A stretch of 64,000 nt of DNA from Chitinophaga niastensis (GCF_003014755.1 NZ_PYAW01000003.1:806001-870000); one strand, 5' to 3'. Positions 41,966-51,962 are shown, counted from the first letter of the stretch. The notes: generated by a model not told the origin, from the letters alone. Numbers and translations are program-made.

Positions 41966-43591
41966 TTATTTCTTATCCCACCAAAGCTTTGTGCCGGGGT
42001 TATCCGGGCCACTCAGGAAGGCTGCGGCCTTACCCACTTCGGTGGTATTATTCTGGTATTCAGAAAGCGGGAATGGTAATCTTCTGATCTGCACTTTTGT
42101 ATCAATGATACCACCGCTGTTATTCACTACAACAGGAAATATTTTAGGATAGCCGGTGCGTCTGAATTCACTCCAGGCTTCCTCCCCATCAGGATAAACG
42201 CTGATCCATTTTTGTGTGATGATACGTTCCAGCTTTCTTTCGAAACTATCTCCATCATTCCATTTGATGGTAATGGTGCTCAGGTCGGATGAAGGATCCG
42301 CCACATTATTGGCAGCGTTTACCGGATCAATATAAGGCGCAGCCTTACTTACAGCATCATTGATGTAGTTGGTGGCATTGCCGGCAGAATGCTGATCAAA
42401 GGAAACAGCTATTCCCTGCTCATATAAACTTTGCGGAGTTCCGCCCATATTCCAACCCCATAGTGCACCTTCTGCACGGAGGAAGAATATTTCTGCAGCA
42501 GTCATCCATTGTACAGGAGATGATTGCTGAAAATTCAACTGGGAAAATCCTTCTCTGTCTGATTTGGCTACAATCTGGATACCATTGCGTATTCCTTTGT
42601 ACTGGCCGGGGAATGCCACGGAAGGCTTAAAGTAGGATGATAACCGGGGATCTTTATAACCCACTAAAAAAGATTCCATATTAGCACTCATCCTGATATC
42701 CCCATAAGGATCAGTAATTACCCATAAAGGATGTGTAATGATGATACCGTTGGTGGTTTTAACATTGGCATTGTCGTCATTGGTGGTTAATACACCATAA
42801 CTGTTACTAACCGCTTCTTCTGCCTTTTGTTTTGCCAATACCGGTTCCGCATATACGATACGCATTGCCAGGCGTAACTTCAGGGAATTGGCAAACCGGA
42901 TCCATTTTTTATAATCGCTGCCGTATACAAAATCGGATTTCTGTAAAGGCTTCTGACCAGGATTTGCCTGCACAAAGGCAGTCAGCGTTTGAATGGCGGT
43001 ATCCAGTTCACGGAAAAAAGAGTGATAGATTGAGTCCTGGCTGTCGTAAGGAATGGTAATTCCTCCGCCACCAAAGCGGGTATAGGGCAGCGGACCATAA
43101 ATATCAGTAACGCGGTGCATGGCTTCCACCTTTACGATGCTGGCCACTGCGTACATGTCGGGATGCGTTGCTGCAGCTCTCCTTTTTACTTCATTCCATG
43201 CAGACATAACACTGGTATATCCCACGTTAAAGGCCGCATTGTTCCAGCCCTGCATCATGAAGTAATTGGAATTATTTTGTCCGCCGTTGAATGCAGTAGG
43301 AGTGCCCATGTACCCGGAATATAAATCGGCACTCAGGTTCTGGGCCACCTGGTAAGCGGATGCATCGCCCGAAGTAGCATTGGGAAAAACATTGGTTTGT
43401 TCCTGTGTTATAAAAATACCTAATCCCACAAAATCCAGCTTCAACATGGAATCCGTTACCTCTACAGGATTAGTATTAAAACTTTTATAATCTTTGGTGC
43501 AGGAAGTTTGTGTAAACATCAGCCCCGCCGCCAGCACAACAGGAACCATTCTAAGGATCCCTTTATAGTTATAGTTAGTGTTAAATTTCAT
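41966..43591 (-). CDS. SusD-like lipoprotein (SusD_2 type) of the left glycan locus
   Basis: This 541-residue lipoprotein has a signal peptide and lipobox QTSC (Cys31). It is of the longer SusD_2 kind: KDYKSFNTNPVEVTD at the N-terminus, ADLYSGYMGTP and MHRVTDIYGPLPYTRFG in the middle. The C-terminal stretch is IITQKWISVYPDGEEAWSEFRRTGYP. It is closely alike in plan to the SusD at 58 kb, showing the two loci are paralogous. It lies 25 nt after susC and should bind the released glycan on the surface. Confidence 0.94.
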   Translation of the reverse strand: MKFNTNYNYKGILRMVPVVLAAGLMFTQTSCTKDYKSFNTNPVEVTDSMLKLDFVGLGIFITQEQTNVFPNATSGDASAYQVAQNLSADLYSGYMGTPTAFNGGQNNSNYFMMQGWNNAAFNVGYTSVMSAWNEVKRRAAATHPDMYAVASIVKVEAMHRVTDIYGPLPYTRFGGGGITIPYDSQDSIYHSFFRELDTAIQTLTAFVQANPGQKPLQKSDFVYGSDYKKWIRFANSLKLRLAMRIVYAEPVLAKQKAEEAVSNSYGVLTTNDDNANVKTTNGIIITHPLWVITDPYGDIRMSANMESFLVGYKDPRLSSYFKPSVAFPGQYKGIRNGIQIVAKSDREGFSQLNFQQSSPVQWMTAAEIFFLRAEGALWGWNMGGTPQSLYEQGIAVSFDQHSAGNATNYINDAVSKAAPYIDPVNAANNVADPSSDLSTITIKWNDGDSFERKLERIITQKWISVYPDGEEAWSEFRRTGYPKIFPVVVNNSGGIIDTKVQIRRLPFPLSEYQNNTTEVGKAAAFLSGPDNPGTKLWWDKK

Positions 43592-43616
43592 ACAACAGTT
43601 TTAAACAATCAATGAC

Positions 43617-46600
43617 TTAAAATGACACTTTGATACTCGCACCAATATTCTTCAGACTGGGAGGATTAAAGTAATCGAAGCCCTGGAAGAAGGTGCCGGT
43701 AGCTGCCACAGATTCCGGATCATAAGGCGCATTGTTATAAATCATCCACAGGTTTCTCGCTATCAGGGAAAATTTAATGCTGCGTACTTTATAGTTTAAC
43801 GCACTGCCGGGTAGTGTATATCCTATCGAGAGTTCTCTCAAACGCACGTTGGTAGCGCTGTAGGTATAGAGTGCCATTGCACCGGTAGAACCACCGGAAG
43901 CACCTGCCACTTTGGAGTAATAAGTTTGTGCATCTACCTGTTTACCATTAAAGAATACACCCCCTTTATCTCTTGCATCAGCACTGGCTGTGGAAACACC
44001 ATAAAAATCCATGATGGATTGTGTGGCTGAAATTACCTTGCCGCCAACTCTTGCATCTATCAGGAAACTCAGACTGAAATTTTTGTACCCGAAACTATTG
44101 TTGATGCCCAGATTAAAATCAGGATTGGTGGAACCTATCTTATCAAAACTTTTGCTGATAACAGGAAACCCTTTATTATCCGTTGCATAATTACCGTTGG
44201 CATCTTTTTCTAATCCCTGCGCATAAATATCGCCGGTACTACCGCCTTTGGCCAGCTTCATTTCATAAGAACCCGCACTGGCTGCTACCAGGCTATCCTG
44301 TTTTACCGTTACACCGGTATAAGGATCTGTAAAGGCAGGTAACATTTCCAGTATCTTATTCCTGTTTAAAGTAAAGGTTACATTAGGATTCCAGGATACA
44401 TTGCCTACATATCCGTTAAAGCCCAAAGAGGCTTCTATTCCTTTGTTCTGTACCTTACCTGCATTTACATAATAACCGCTTACACCTACACCTGCTGACG
44501 GCGTAACGGTGAATGTCTGGTTACGGGTATTCGCATTGTAGTACGTTAAACTGAAATGGATCCGGTCTTTCGAAAATCTCAGATCAGCACCAGCTTCATA
44601 GGAGGTTGTTTTTTCAGGTTGCAAACCGGAGAAAGGCCGGGTAGTAATAGTACCGGGTGTACCATTCGCGCTGATCGGATAAGTAGGATTGGTCAGATAA
44701 ATTGGCGGGGCATTACCTACACCACTATACGATGTTCTTAATTTGGCATAAGAAATAAAAGCCGGCAGATGTAACATATCACTGATCACACCGGATAAAC
44801 CTACTGACGGATAAAAAAAGGAAGACTTTGTTGCATATGCCAGTGCAGAAGACCAATCATTTCTAGCCGTTACTTCCAGGAATAAACGGTTTTTATAACC
44901 CAGTTGTCCGCTGAAAAAGATGGCCTGTGTCTGATCACGGCTCAGTGTTTGTGTAGGGCGTGAATTAGCAGCGTCTATATTCGTCAGAGAAAAGAAGTTA
45001 GGCACCATCAGTAATTTACCTCCCTGACCAATACCATTTATTTTATTATCAACAATACTGCTACCCAGTGTAGCCATTACATTAAAATCATTGAATTGTT
45101 TGTTCATATTCAGCAACACATCTGCATACACCTGTTTGGTATTAGTGGTACTATGTGTATAACCGCCGTTATCCCCACCTGCCAAAAGCTTAATGGTAGT
45201 AGCATACAGGTCTGAATCATAGGTATCATTGGTATTATCCAGTTTTACCCTTCCGGATACATTCAACCAGCTGTTGATATTATACTTCAACGCCAAAGAT
45301 CCCATGAACCTGTCGCGCTTAGTATTGAACATATTCCTGTTAATGATCCACCATGGGTTCTGTGCCTGGAATCCGAGATCTCCGTAAGGCCAGTATTGTG
45401 TACTGAAATTCCTGTTGGGATCAAATCTTTCAAAATCCTGGTACTTGCTGATGGTATCACCACGCGGGAATAAATATACCGGCAGCAATGGATTAAAATA
45501 TTGTCCCGGACGCGGAGGATTCTGTTGTTCCTGGGTCAGGTACATAGCACCTACATCCAGCGTTAATTTATCTTTATACAGCTCGCTGGTATTGCGTGCA
45601 GAAAAGTTATATCTATGAAAAGTATTATTGGGAATAATACCTTTTGCATTCACCGCAGCAGCTGAAACATAGGTCTGACTTCTTTCTGATCCGGTAGAAA
45701 CATCTATAGAATTAGTAAAGTTGGTACCTGTCTGGAAAAAATCTTTAGGCTGATAGTTAAATGGTTGTTGCAATTTTGGTCCCCAGCTTAAAAAAGAACC
45801 CGGAACAGAACCGTAGGTGGTTTGTGTTTGAGGCAGTACAAAAGGTTTGTACATTGTAGCACCGGAACTGAAATTAACACGTGTATTACCTACTTCCCCT
45901 TTCCTGGTGGTAATGATAATAGCACCGTTGGCCGCCTGGCTACCGTACAATGCAGCAGCAGAAGCACCTGTTAATACCGACATACTTTCAATATCTTCCG
46001 GATTGAAATTGGCAATACCATCTCCCCCATCTGATCCGCCGAAAAGACCAGAAGGTTGTCCGGTAAAGAGATTAGGCAAAGGAATACCGTCTACCACATA
46101 CAGCGCATTATTATTATAGAACAATGATTTCACCCCACGCATGATCACGCGGGTAGAACCACCTATACCGGAAGTACTGCTGTTGATGGTTACACCAGCC
46201 ACCTTGCCGGTAAGACTGTTTATAAAACTCGGATCTTTTACGGTGTTCACTTCCTTTCCGGAAATGGTTTGCACATTATAAGTAACTGACCTGGATGATT
46301 TTTGTATACCCAGCGCGGTTACCACCATTTCCTGCAGTTTACTCACACCTGCTTTTAATATAACCGGCACCGTTAGTGTTTCGCTACCTACTTTAATTGT
46401 TTTTTCCTGTGCATCAAAACCAATGGAACTAATAACCAGCGTATAATTACCGGGAGCAATCCCCTGCAGGGTGAACTCTCCTTTTACATTGGTTTGTGTA
46501 CCTTTTTTCAGTTCTTTAATGAATATGGTTGCACCGGGTACGGGATCACCTGCCGCATCGAGCACTTGCCCGGTGATGATTTGGGGAGGAAAGACCAGGG

Positions 46601-46970
46601 GAAAGTCGGCTTTTTTCCGGATGATGATGATGCTTTTAGTGATAACATAGGTCAATGGCTGATCCTTCAAACATTCATTCAGTACGTTTTCCAGCGTAGC
46701 ATCCTTTACATCGATATCTATATTTCCCGAATGCCGGATGAGTTTATTATCGTATAACATGGACAAGCCGCTTTGCTGCTGGATAGCAGCGAATACCTTG
46801 CTTAGCGGGATATTCTTTTGGGAGAGCGTGATTTTCTGCGAAAATCCTTTAGCACTTACGTGGAGGATTCCTGCTAATAGCAGAATGGTTGTTAATCTCA
46901 TTATCCACAATAATTTAGTCAGCAAAGCTCCACGCCCTGGCGCGGTTTTGCGTAGTACGAATAGATACAT
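43617..46970 (-). CDS. SusC-family transporter with STN signalling domain, left glycan locus
   Basis: The start is ATG 46970 (MYLFVLRKTAPGRG), giving 1117 residues; it follows AAAGGT. A more upstream start would translate the terminator-like hairpin and is rejected. A signal peptide (~25-50) is followed by an STN secretin/TonB short N-terminal domain (~52-120, KITLSQKNIPLSKVFAAI). Then come a carboxypeptidase-D-like domain, a plug (DIESMSVLTGASAAALYGS) and a barrel ending in KVSF. STN domains contact FecR, so this transporter should also report substrate to the ECF sigma of the locus. A predicted antisense promoter overlaps its start codon. Confidence 0.95.
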   Translation of the reverse strand: MYLFVLRKTAPGRGALLTKLLWIMRLTTILLLAGILHVSAKGFSQKITLSQKNIPLSKVFAAIQQQSGLSMLYDNKLIRHSGNIDIDVKDATLENVLNECLKDQPLTYVITKSIIIIRKKADFPLVFPPQIITGQVLDAAGDPVPGATIFIKELKKGTQTNVKGEFTLQGIAPGNYTLVISSIGFDAQEKTIKVGSETLTVPVILKAGVSKLQEMVVTALGIQKSSRSVTYNVQTISGKEVNTVKDPSFINSLTGKVAGVTINSSTSGIGGSTRVIMRGVKSLFYNNNALYVVDGIPLPNLFTGQPSGLFGGSDGGDGIANFNPEDIESMSVLTGASAAALYGSQAANGAIIITTRKGEVGNTRVNFSSGATMYKPFVLPQTQTTYGSVPGSFLSWGPKLQQPFNYQPKDFFQTGTNFTNSIDVSTGSERSQTYVSAAAVNAKGIIPNNTFHRYNFSARNTSELYKDKLTLDVGAMYLTQEQQNPPRPGQYFNPLLPVYLFPRGDTISKYQDFERFDPNRNFSTQYWPYGDLGFQAQNPWWIINRNMFNTKRDRFMGSLALKYNINSWLNVSGRVKLDNTNDTYDSDLYATTIKLLAGGDNGGYTHSTTNTKQVYADVLLNMNKQFNDFNVMATLGSSIVDNKINGIGQGGKLLMVPNFFSLTNIDAANSRPTQTLSRDQTQAIFFSGQLGYKNRLFLEVTARNDWSSALAYATKSSFFYPSVGLSGVISDMLHLPAFISYAKLRTSYSGVGNAPPIYLTNPTYPISANGTPGTITTRPFSGLQPEKTTSYEAGADLRFSKDRIHFSLTYYNANTRNQTFTVTPSAGVGVSGYYVNAGKVQNKGIEASLGFNGYVGNVSWNPNVTFTLNRNKILEMLPAFTDPYTGVTVKQDSLVAASAGSYEMKLAKGGSTGDIYAQGLEKDANGNYATDNKGFPVISKSFDKIGSTNPDFNLGINNSFGYKNFSLSFLIDARVGGKVISATQSIMDFYGVSTASADARDKGGVFFNGKQVDAQTYYSKVAGASGGSTGAMALYTYSATNVRLRELSIGYTLPGSALNYKVRSIKFSLIARNLWMIYNNAPYDPESVAATGTFFQGFDYFNPPSLKNIGASIKVSF

Positions 46971-46977
46971 ACCTTTG
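46947..46977 (+). promoter_or_regulatory. Antisense promoter over the left-locus susC start
   Basis: TTTG (46947-46950), a 19-nt spacer and TACCTTTG (46970-46977) exactly match the Bacteroidota consensus on the strand opposite susC. The first T of the -7 box is opposite the A of the susC ATG. The same elements with the same spacing occur in the right locus. Confidence 0.75.
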
Positions 46978-46981
46978 TTTG

Positions 46982-47077
46982 GTTTAGGTTTAAATAAAAA
47001 ATAGCAGTAAACGAGCATTTTAAGTTTGGCCTGAGCATAGTGAGCCGGGAGTGCTTCCAACACTCCTGGTTTTTTTT
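46982..47077 (+). ncRNA. Predicted DonS-like antisense RNA of the left glycan locus
   Basis: From the antisense promoter to the T-run, the transcript would be ~96 nt and complementary to about positions -12 to -107 of the susC mRNA leader, including its ribosome-binding region. It ends in an intrinsic terminator: a 9-bp stem CCGGGAGTG / CACTCCTGG (47045-47053 with 47061-47069, one G-U) with loop CTTCCAA, then T8 (47070-47077). The start is estimated from the -7 box. DonS-type antisense RNAs that repress SusC mRNAs of ECF-controlled N-glycan loci are known in Bacteroides. Here the call is inferred from geometry. Confidence 0.7.
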
Positions 47078-47253
47078 ATTGCTCCGACATTACCTTTCAG
47101 TAATTTTTTAATTCTTACGATTTAGCGTGGGCCTGGTTGTTACGGCATATACATTTTTTTCAAGGTGGAACAGTGCGTTTTTAATAACTGGCATTCAAAT
47201 CATCGTGACATTACAAGTGTTCAGATATTATTGTAGTACAAGTGTTCAGCTTA

Positions 47254-48453
47254 TTATGGCATTACAATCAGCCGGTTTCCATTGAGCCTGCAATGTACAT
47301 CGCTCAGTTCCAGGGCTTTGATCACTTCTGACAAATAAACGGTCCTGGAAATTTTCCCGGTAAATTCACGTTCCGGTACTTTGTCTTCGTACACGACTTC
47401 CAGGTTATACCAGCGTGCTATTTGTCTTATCAGGGCTGCTAAGTCAATACCATCAAACTGAAAGTAACCGTTTTTCCAGGCAACCGCCTGGTCTACATCC
47501 GCGTCTTTTATTAGTTGCATAGTGCCGTTGCGGAATAGTTGCCCCTGTTGGCCAGGGATTAAGCGCAGTACAGCAGTTTTATCGTGAAATTTCACTGCGC
47601 CTTCCAGCAGTGTGGTTTTTATCACGCCTTCTTCTTCATAGGCATTCATATTAAAATGAGTGCCTAATACTTCTACCGTCGCTTCTTTTGATTGTACAAT
47701 AAACGGCATAGCCGCGTTTTTAGCCACTTCAAAATAACCTTCACCTATAAGTTCCACCGTGCGTGTGGCGCCGCTAAAACTGGCAGGAAAACGCAGAGAA
47801 GAGGCCGCATTCAGCCATACACCTGTACCGTCCGGCAATTCAATGTGGTATTGTCCGCCGTTAGGTGTGGTAATAGTATTAAAAGGTGCTTCCCCATTAC
47901 TTTTGCTGGCATTATAAGCCAGTTGCCCGTTAGATAACTTGATGACCTGTGTATTGCCCTGCTGCGACAACACACCATTCTTAGCGCTGTCCAATACAAT
48001 GGTAGAACCATCTGCCAGCGTGAGTACGGCACGATTACCACCAGGTGCCGGATCTGTATTTTGTGGCTGTTGTTGCGCTACCACTTCTTTTCCACCAGCG
48101 CGGTAATGTTTATATACAAATGAGCCGGCTATTACCATTAGTGCAATGGTAGCAGCTACTGCTATTTTCTTTCCGTATAAATAAAAGATACCTGTGTGAC
48201 TGTCCACTTTTTCCTGCTGCTCCTGCTGATCAATCCGGGCTTCCAGCGTAGCTTTGAACGTGTCCGGCATCTGCGGATACGCACGGAAAGTATCAGGTAT
48301 ATTTTCACATTGGTCCAGCAGCGCCTGAAATGCGGATGGTTTCACCTGTTGCATCCAGCTGGTCAATAACACTTCTTCCTCCTGCGATAGCAGGATTCCC
48401 TGTGCATATTTCTCTATGATCGATATTATTGCTGCCTGATTCATGCGCTTCAT
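47254..48453 (-). CDS. FecR-family anti-sigma factor, left glycan locus
   Basis: This 399-residue protein has an N-terminal cytoplasmic anti-sigma region (~1-60, IISIIEKYAQGILLSQEEEVLLTSW), one membrane helix (~90-110) and a periplasmic FecR domain (~140-300). The FecR domain contains NRAVLTLADGSTIVLDSA and FPASFSGATRTVELIGEGYFEV, each in short runs. A DUF4974 domain is at the C-terminus (WYNLEVVYEDKVPEREFTGKI). It should hold the ECF sigma at the membrane until SusC reports ligand. It lies 75 nt after the sigma gene and ~280 nt before the susC start, the gap that contains the antisense RNA. Confidence 0.95.
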   Translation of the reverse strand: MKRMNQAAIISIIEKYAQGILLSQEEEVLLTSWMQQVKPSAFQALLDQCENIPDTFRAYPQMPDTFKATLEARIDQQEQQEKVDSHTGIFYLYGKKIAVAATIALMVIAGSFVYKHYRAGGKEVVAQQQPQNTDPAPGGNRAVLTLADGSTIVLDSAKNGVLSQQGNTQVIKLSNGQLAYNASKSNGEAPFNTITTPNGGQYHIELPDGTGVWLNAASSLRFPASFSGATRTVELIGEGYFEVAKNAAMPFIVQSKEATVEVLGTHFNMNAYEEEGVIKTTLLEGAVKFHDKTAVLRLIPGQQGQLFRNGTMQLIKDADVDQAVAWKNGYFQFDGIDLAALIRQIARWYNLEVVYEDKVPEREFTGKISRTVYLSEVIKALELSDVHCRLNGNRLIVMP

Positions 48454-48528
48454 TGCTATAAAGACGGATGAACGGAAAAACCGGACACCCTAAAAGGAAA
48501 AAAAAGTAGATTTTTTTTGGAGTAACCG

Positions 48529-49131
48529 TTACCGGAGATACTGACAATAACACAAAACCACTACTGTGGCCCATTCTGCATGATCTTTGAGCTGTTCTTT
48601 GATAAAACGGATGGCCGCATATAGCTGCTTCTTCACCGCCGACCGGGAAATATTTAATGCACGGGCTATCTCATCCAGTGTCATTTCCTCCTGTGCGCTC
48701 ATGAGGAAGATCGCTTTTTTGCGTGCCGGCAACTGTTCAATAGCAGTGATGGCTGTTTTATAATACAAACTATAAATGAGGTCCTTTTCTGTACGGTCAT
48801 CTGCTTCCGGCAATTGCCGGGCTACCTGTTGCACCATTTTTAATTTGGTAGCCTGACGCCGGGTCATATCTACCAGCTTGTTTTTGGCCATGCGAAACAG
48901 GTAATCTTCAAAAGAAGCGATCGTAATCAATACGGCTCTCTTCTCCCAGATCTTCAGTAAAACCTCCTGTATAATTTCTTCTGTATCTTCCTGCGATTGG
49001 CAGATAAAATAGATAAACCGGTACAAAAGCGGGTAATAATGTGTATACAAAATGGCATAAGATGGTCTGTCACCTTCGGAAATTAGCTGCAGCAGGTTCT
49101 TTTCATCCACTATCCGCGATGTATATTTCAT
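48529..49131 (-). CDS. ECF-type RNA polymerase sigma factor, left glycan locus
   Basis: This 200-residue protein has sigma-2 (LYTHYYPLLYRFIYF, EDTEEIIQEVLLKIWEKR) and sigma-4 (AIEQLPARKKAIFLMSAQEEMTLDEIARALNIS, in shorter runs, ending in SRSAVKKQLYAA). This layout fits the Bacteroidota FecI-like ECF group. It should direct transcription of susC and the rest of the locus when released by the adjacent FecR. It is divergent from the enoyl-reductase-like gene with a 100-bp gap. Confidence 0.95.
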   Translation of the reverse strand: MKYTSRIVDEKNLLQLISEGDRPSYAILYTHYYPLLYRFIYFICQSQEDTEEIIQEVLLKIWEKRAVLITIASFEDYLFRMAKNKLVDMTRRQATKLKMVQQVARQLPEADDRTEKDLIYSLYYKTAITAIEQLPARKKAIFLMSAQEEMTLDEIARALNISRSAVKKQLYAAIRFIKEQLKDHAEWATVVVLCYCQYLR

Positions 49132-49231
49132 AAACTACCGGTGGAATAAATTTATAATTATTTAATGGTGAATATAGGAAATAAATGATTAGATGGTGGC
49201 TGACGGATAGATAAAACCCGTACATTTCAGT

Positions 49232-50293
49232 ATGCAAAGCAATTCTTTTTTGCTCTACGGAGCCAATGGATATACGGGTGAACTGATAGCCCGCTATGCT
49301 GCTCAATACCAGCTGCATCCCATTCTGGCAGGCAGACGGGAAGCAGCCCTGGCGCCGTTGGCAGCAAAATTGAACTTGCCCTATAAGGTGATTGAGTTAG
49401 ATGATACCACTGCTTTATTAAGTGCTTTAAAAGAAGTGAAACTGGTGATTCATGCAGCCGGGCCATTTCATTTGACAGCCAGACAAATGGTGGAAGCCTG
49501 CCTTCAAACCGGTACCCATTACCTGGATATCAACGGTGATATCAGTGTTTTTGAAATGCTGCACCAATATGACCAGGCCGCTAAAGCCGCCGGGATCATG
49601 CTTTTACCAGGTGCGGGTTTTGATGTAGTACCTACCGATTGTATAGCCCTTCTATTAAAAAAGTTATTGCCGGATGCCATTGACCTGCAACTGGCTTTTG
49701 CCACTACGGGCGGCGGTGTATCTCATGGCACCGCCATGTCTATGATATACAAATTAGGAGAAGGCGGCGCTATCAGAAAAGCAGGGAAGATCATTCGTAC
49801 GCCCCTGGGGCATAAAGGGCAGTGGATTGATTTTGGTCCGAAGAAATTGTTTGCCATGAGTATTCCCTGGGGAGATATATCCACCGCATATTTCAGCACT
49901 GGTATTCCTGATATTATTTCCTACACAGGGATGTCTCCGAAAGTCTATCGCCTTTTAAAATTGCAGGGATTATTTAACTGGTTGTTACGCACCTCCGCGG
50001 TACGTAACTTTATTAAAAAGAAAATCAAACAATGCCCGGCCGGCCCCAGCGATGATATGCGCAGCAAAGCTTTCAGCCTGGTATGGGGACAAGCCACCAA
50101 TGCTGCCGGAAAAACAGCTACTGCCAGGTTAACAGGCCCTGATGGATATACGCTTACGATGTACAGCTGTTTACTGATTGCACAGAAAATATGGAATAAT
50201 CAATGGCAGCCTGGCTATCAAACACCTGCCACTGCTTACGGAGCAGACCTTGTACTGGAAATCCCCGGTGTGAAAAGAGAAATTGTTACATGA
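49232..50293 (+). CDS. Saccharopine-dehydrogenase-like NAD(P) oxidoreductase
   Basis: This 353-residue protein has an N-terminal Rossmann fold with YGANGYTGELIARYA (GxxGxxG type) and AGRREAALAPLAAKL. It has the AAGPFHLTARQMVEACLQTGTHYLDINGD segment (in shorter runs) typical of saccharopine dehydrogenase-like and trans-acting enoyl reductase proteins. The C-terminal part has no membrane anchor. The true substrate is not predictable; lysine metabolism is not implied by context. Confidence 0.85.
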   Translation: MQSNSFLLYGANGYTGELIARYAAQYQLHPILAGRREAALAPLAAKLNLPYKVIELDDTTALLSALKEVKLVIHAAGPFHLTARQMVEACLQTGTHYLDINGDISVFEMLHQYDQAAKAAGIMLLPGAGFDVVPTDCIALLLKKLLPDAIDLQLAFATTGGGVSHGTAMSMIYKLGEGGAIRKAGKIIRTPLGHKGQWIDFGPKKLFAMSIPWGDISTAYFSTGIPDIISYTGMSPKVYRLLKLQGLFNWLLRTSAVRNFIKKKIKQCPAGPSDDMRSKAFSLVWGQATNAAGKTATARLTGPDGYTLTMYSCLLIAQKIWNNQWQPGYQTPATAYGADLVLEIPGVKREIVT

Positions 50294-50347
50294 TCCGGCG
50301 CCTGTTTTTTATTTTAAGATAAATACAACAGCTATCAATCAGCGGAG

Positions 50348-51367
50348 CTAAGCCTCTTCCAATGCACGTTTCAGTACATTAAGATTAGATACATACTCCG
50401 CTGTGTGTTCCCAACCTGCTATCAACTGTGCCCATATGATTTGTCTTTCAATAGCAATTTTAATAATCGGTTTGTTTGCTGTATCCATTACACCCTCATC
50501 TACCAGTTGGCCAAAACCAGTTGCGATCACAGAAATATCAAGTGTAAAAATATATTGCTGATCATCATAATCAGGATCATTCATGTTACGTTGAATCAAC
50601 TCTGCCTGTAACAGGTTTTCATTGTAATCAGCAAACGTCATTTCTCCGACTGATTCAATGGTCCATTTTAAGCATTCGATGGTAGGGGTATCCGGATTGG
50701 CTTTCCGCCAGTTCCTGAATTCAGCCAGTCCTTCATCACCTTCATCAGAACCAAAAGGAGCCAATTCATCTGAACAATCCCAGAAAAATTCTTCCGGGAT
50801 CAATGCAACTGCCCTTTTATGGGCATGGTCCTGATCTATTCCATAGATTTCATCATTCATGAAAGTTTCCTTATTTGTTTTTCTGTCCCATCCCCGGGCA
50901 TTAGCACATGTTTCAATACTATGTACGGAATACCGGACAAAGTCTTCTCCAAACAATTCTTTATATACAACATACCCGATAAAACCAACAATCTCTGCTT
51001 CCGCATCACTGGTAGCCTTAGCCGGGTTGTTATCAATCATATCGTAATATGCTTTTCCCATGCCCACTATAAAACACCTGCAATAAAGAAAACCATCATC
51101 TGACCCACTTGTATATTGATGGATTTCTTTCCGGTCAATATGAAACAACCGTTCCTCCATCATATGATTAAACTTAGTCAACCCTTCTTTATCAAGCCCC
51201 AGCAGTATTTGCCGGATATTATTTGTAATGGCACCGTATACTTTTCCTGTAAGATCTTCAATTAATGATGGATCATTTGTTTGCAATGCGCTTGCACGCA
51301 TAGCCTGTAAAGCCGGTGCAGCAGTCCATGCATCTTCAATAATCTGCCAAAAAACAATTTCATTCAT
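50348..51367 (-). CDS. DUF4240-domain protein
   Basis: This 339-residue acidic cytoplasmic protein begins NEIVFWQIIEDAW, then has EGLTKFNHMMEERLFHIDR and SDDGFLYCRCFIVGMGKAYYDMI, which fit the DUF4240 pattern (F-W-x-I-I start and SDDGF). The C-terminal ~190 residues contain a second conserved-looking part with EEFFWDCSDELAPFGSDEGDEGL. No function is known. It is longer than a single DUF4240 domain, so a second domain is present that I cannot name. It is convergent with the oxidoreductase gene. Confidence 0.7.
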   Translation of the reverse strand: MNEIVFWQIIEDAWTAAPALQAMRASALQTNDPSLIEDLTGKVYGAITNNIRQILLGLDKEGLTKFNHMMEERLFHIDRKEIHQYTSGSDDGFLYCRCFIVGMGKAYYDMIDNNPAKATSDAEAEIVGFIGYVVYKELFGEDFVRYSVHSIETCANARGWDRKTNKETFMNDEIYGIDQDHAHKRAVALIPEEFFWDCSDELAPFGSDEGDEGLAEFRNWRKANPDTPTIECLKWTIESVGEMTFADYNENLLQAELIQRNMNDPDYDDQQYIFTLDISVIATGFGQLVDEGVMDTANKPIIKIAIERQIIWAQLIAGWEHTAEYVSNLNVLKRALEEA

Positions 51368-51472
51368 AAGGGTACAATTAACTATCGCTGATGGAATAAA
51401 TCCGGTTGGGAACAGATGTAAAATAACACCTTAAACCGCAGTGTACATGCGTAATGCCCGGATCATAAATAT

Positions 51473-51838
51473 TTATTTATACAGATGCTGATCCTTCAGA
51501 TAATCTATTCCCTGTTCTTTTAAATATTTTATTCCCCATTCACTCACAAACGCATACAACGGTGAGAGCGACTTCCCCTGCACAGACAGAAAATATTCTA
51601 CCCTGTATGGTTTCAATGCCAGTATTTTCTTCTCCACCAATTGATCCCTTTCCAGTTCCTTCAATTGCTGGCTCAACATCTTTTCAGAAATACCCGGCAG
51701 GTTATCTCTTATCTCACTATAACTTTTTCTATCAAACTGATGCAGATGGGAAAGAATAAGCAGTTTCCACTTACCCCCGATAAAACCAAGGGTTACATCT
51801 ACCGGACAAGTGTATGTTTTATTGTTGAGCTGTATCAT
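51473..51838 (-). CDS. HxlR-family winged-helix regulator
   Basis: The start is ATG 51838 (MIQLNNKTYTCPVDV), giving 121 residues. The upstream extension begins at TTG and is unlikely. The hallmark is YTCPVDVTLGFIGGKWKLLILSHL, with the conserved Cys of HxlR proteins and the GGKWK motif. A winged helix follows (SYSEIRDNLPGISEKMLSQQLKELERDQLV, in shorter runs). Such regulators often sense reactive carbonyl or redox signals through the Cys. It is divergent from the small monooxygenase-like gene, its probable target. Confidence 0.92.
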   Translation of the reverse strand: MIQLNNKTYTCPVDVTLGFIGGKWKLLILSHLHQFDRKSYSEIRDNLPGISEKMLSQQLKELERDQLVEKKILALKPYRVEYFLSVQGKSLSPLYAFVSEWGIKYLKEQGIDYLKDQHLYK

Positions 51839-51962
51839 ACTTACAAAAATTAAGGCATTACAAAATAACAATATTCAGGCACTGCCAGCCTACTTTTTGG
51901 TAAGGTCTGTTTCAGCATAAAACCCGTCATTACATTTGTATTCCACAAATAATAAAGAAAAA

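Noticed and set aside
46971..47063. 31-residue N-terminal extension of the left SusC
   Set aside because: It starts at TTG inside the antisense terminator hairpin and lacks a signal-peptide-like sequence; ATG 46970 aligns with the right-locus start.
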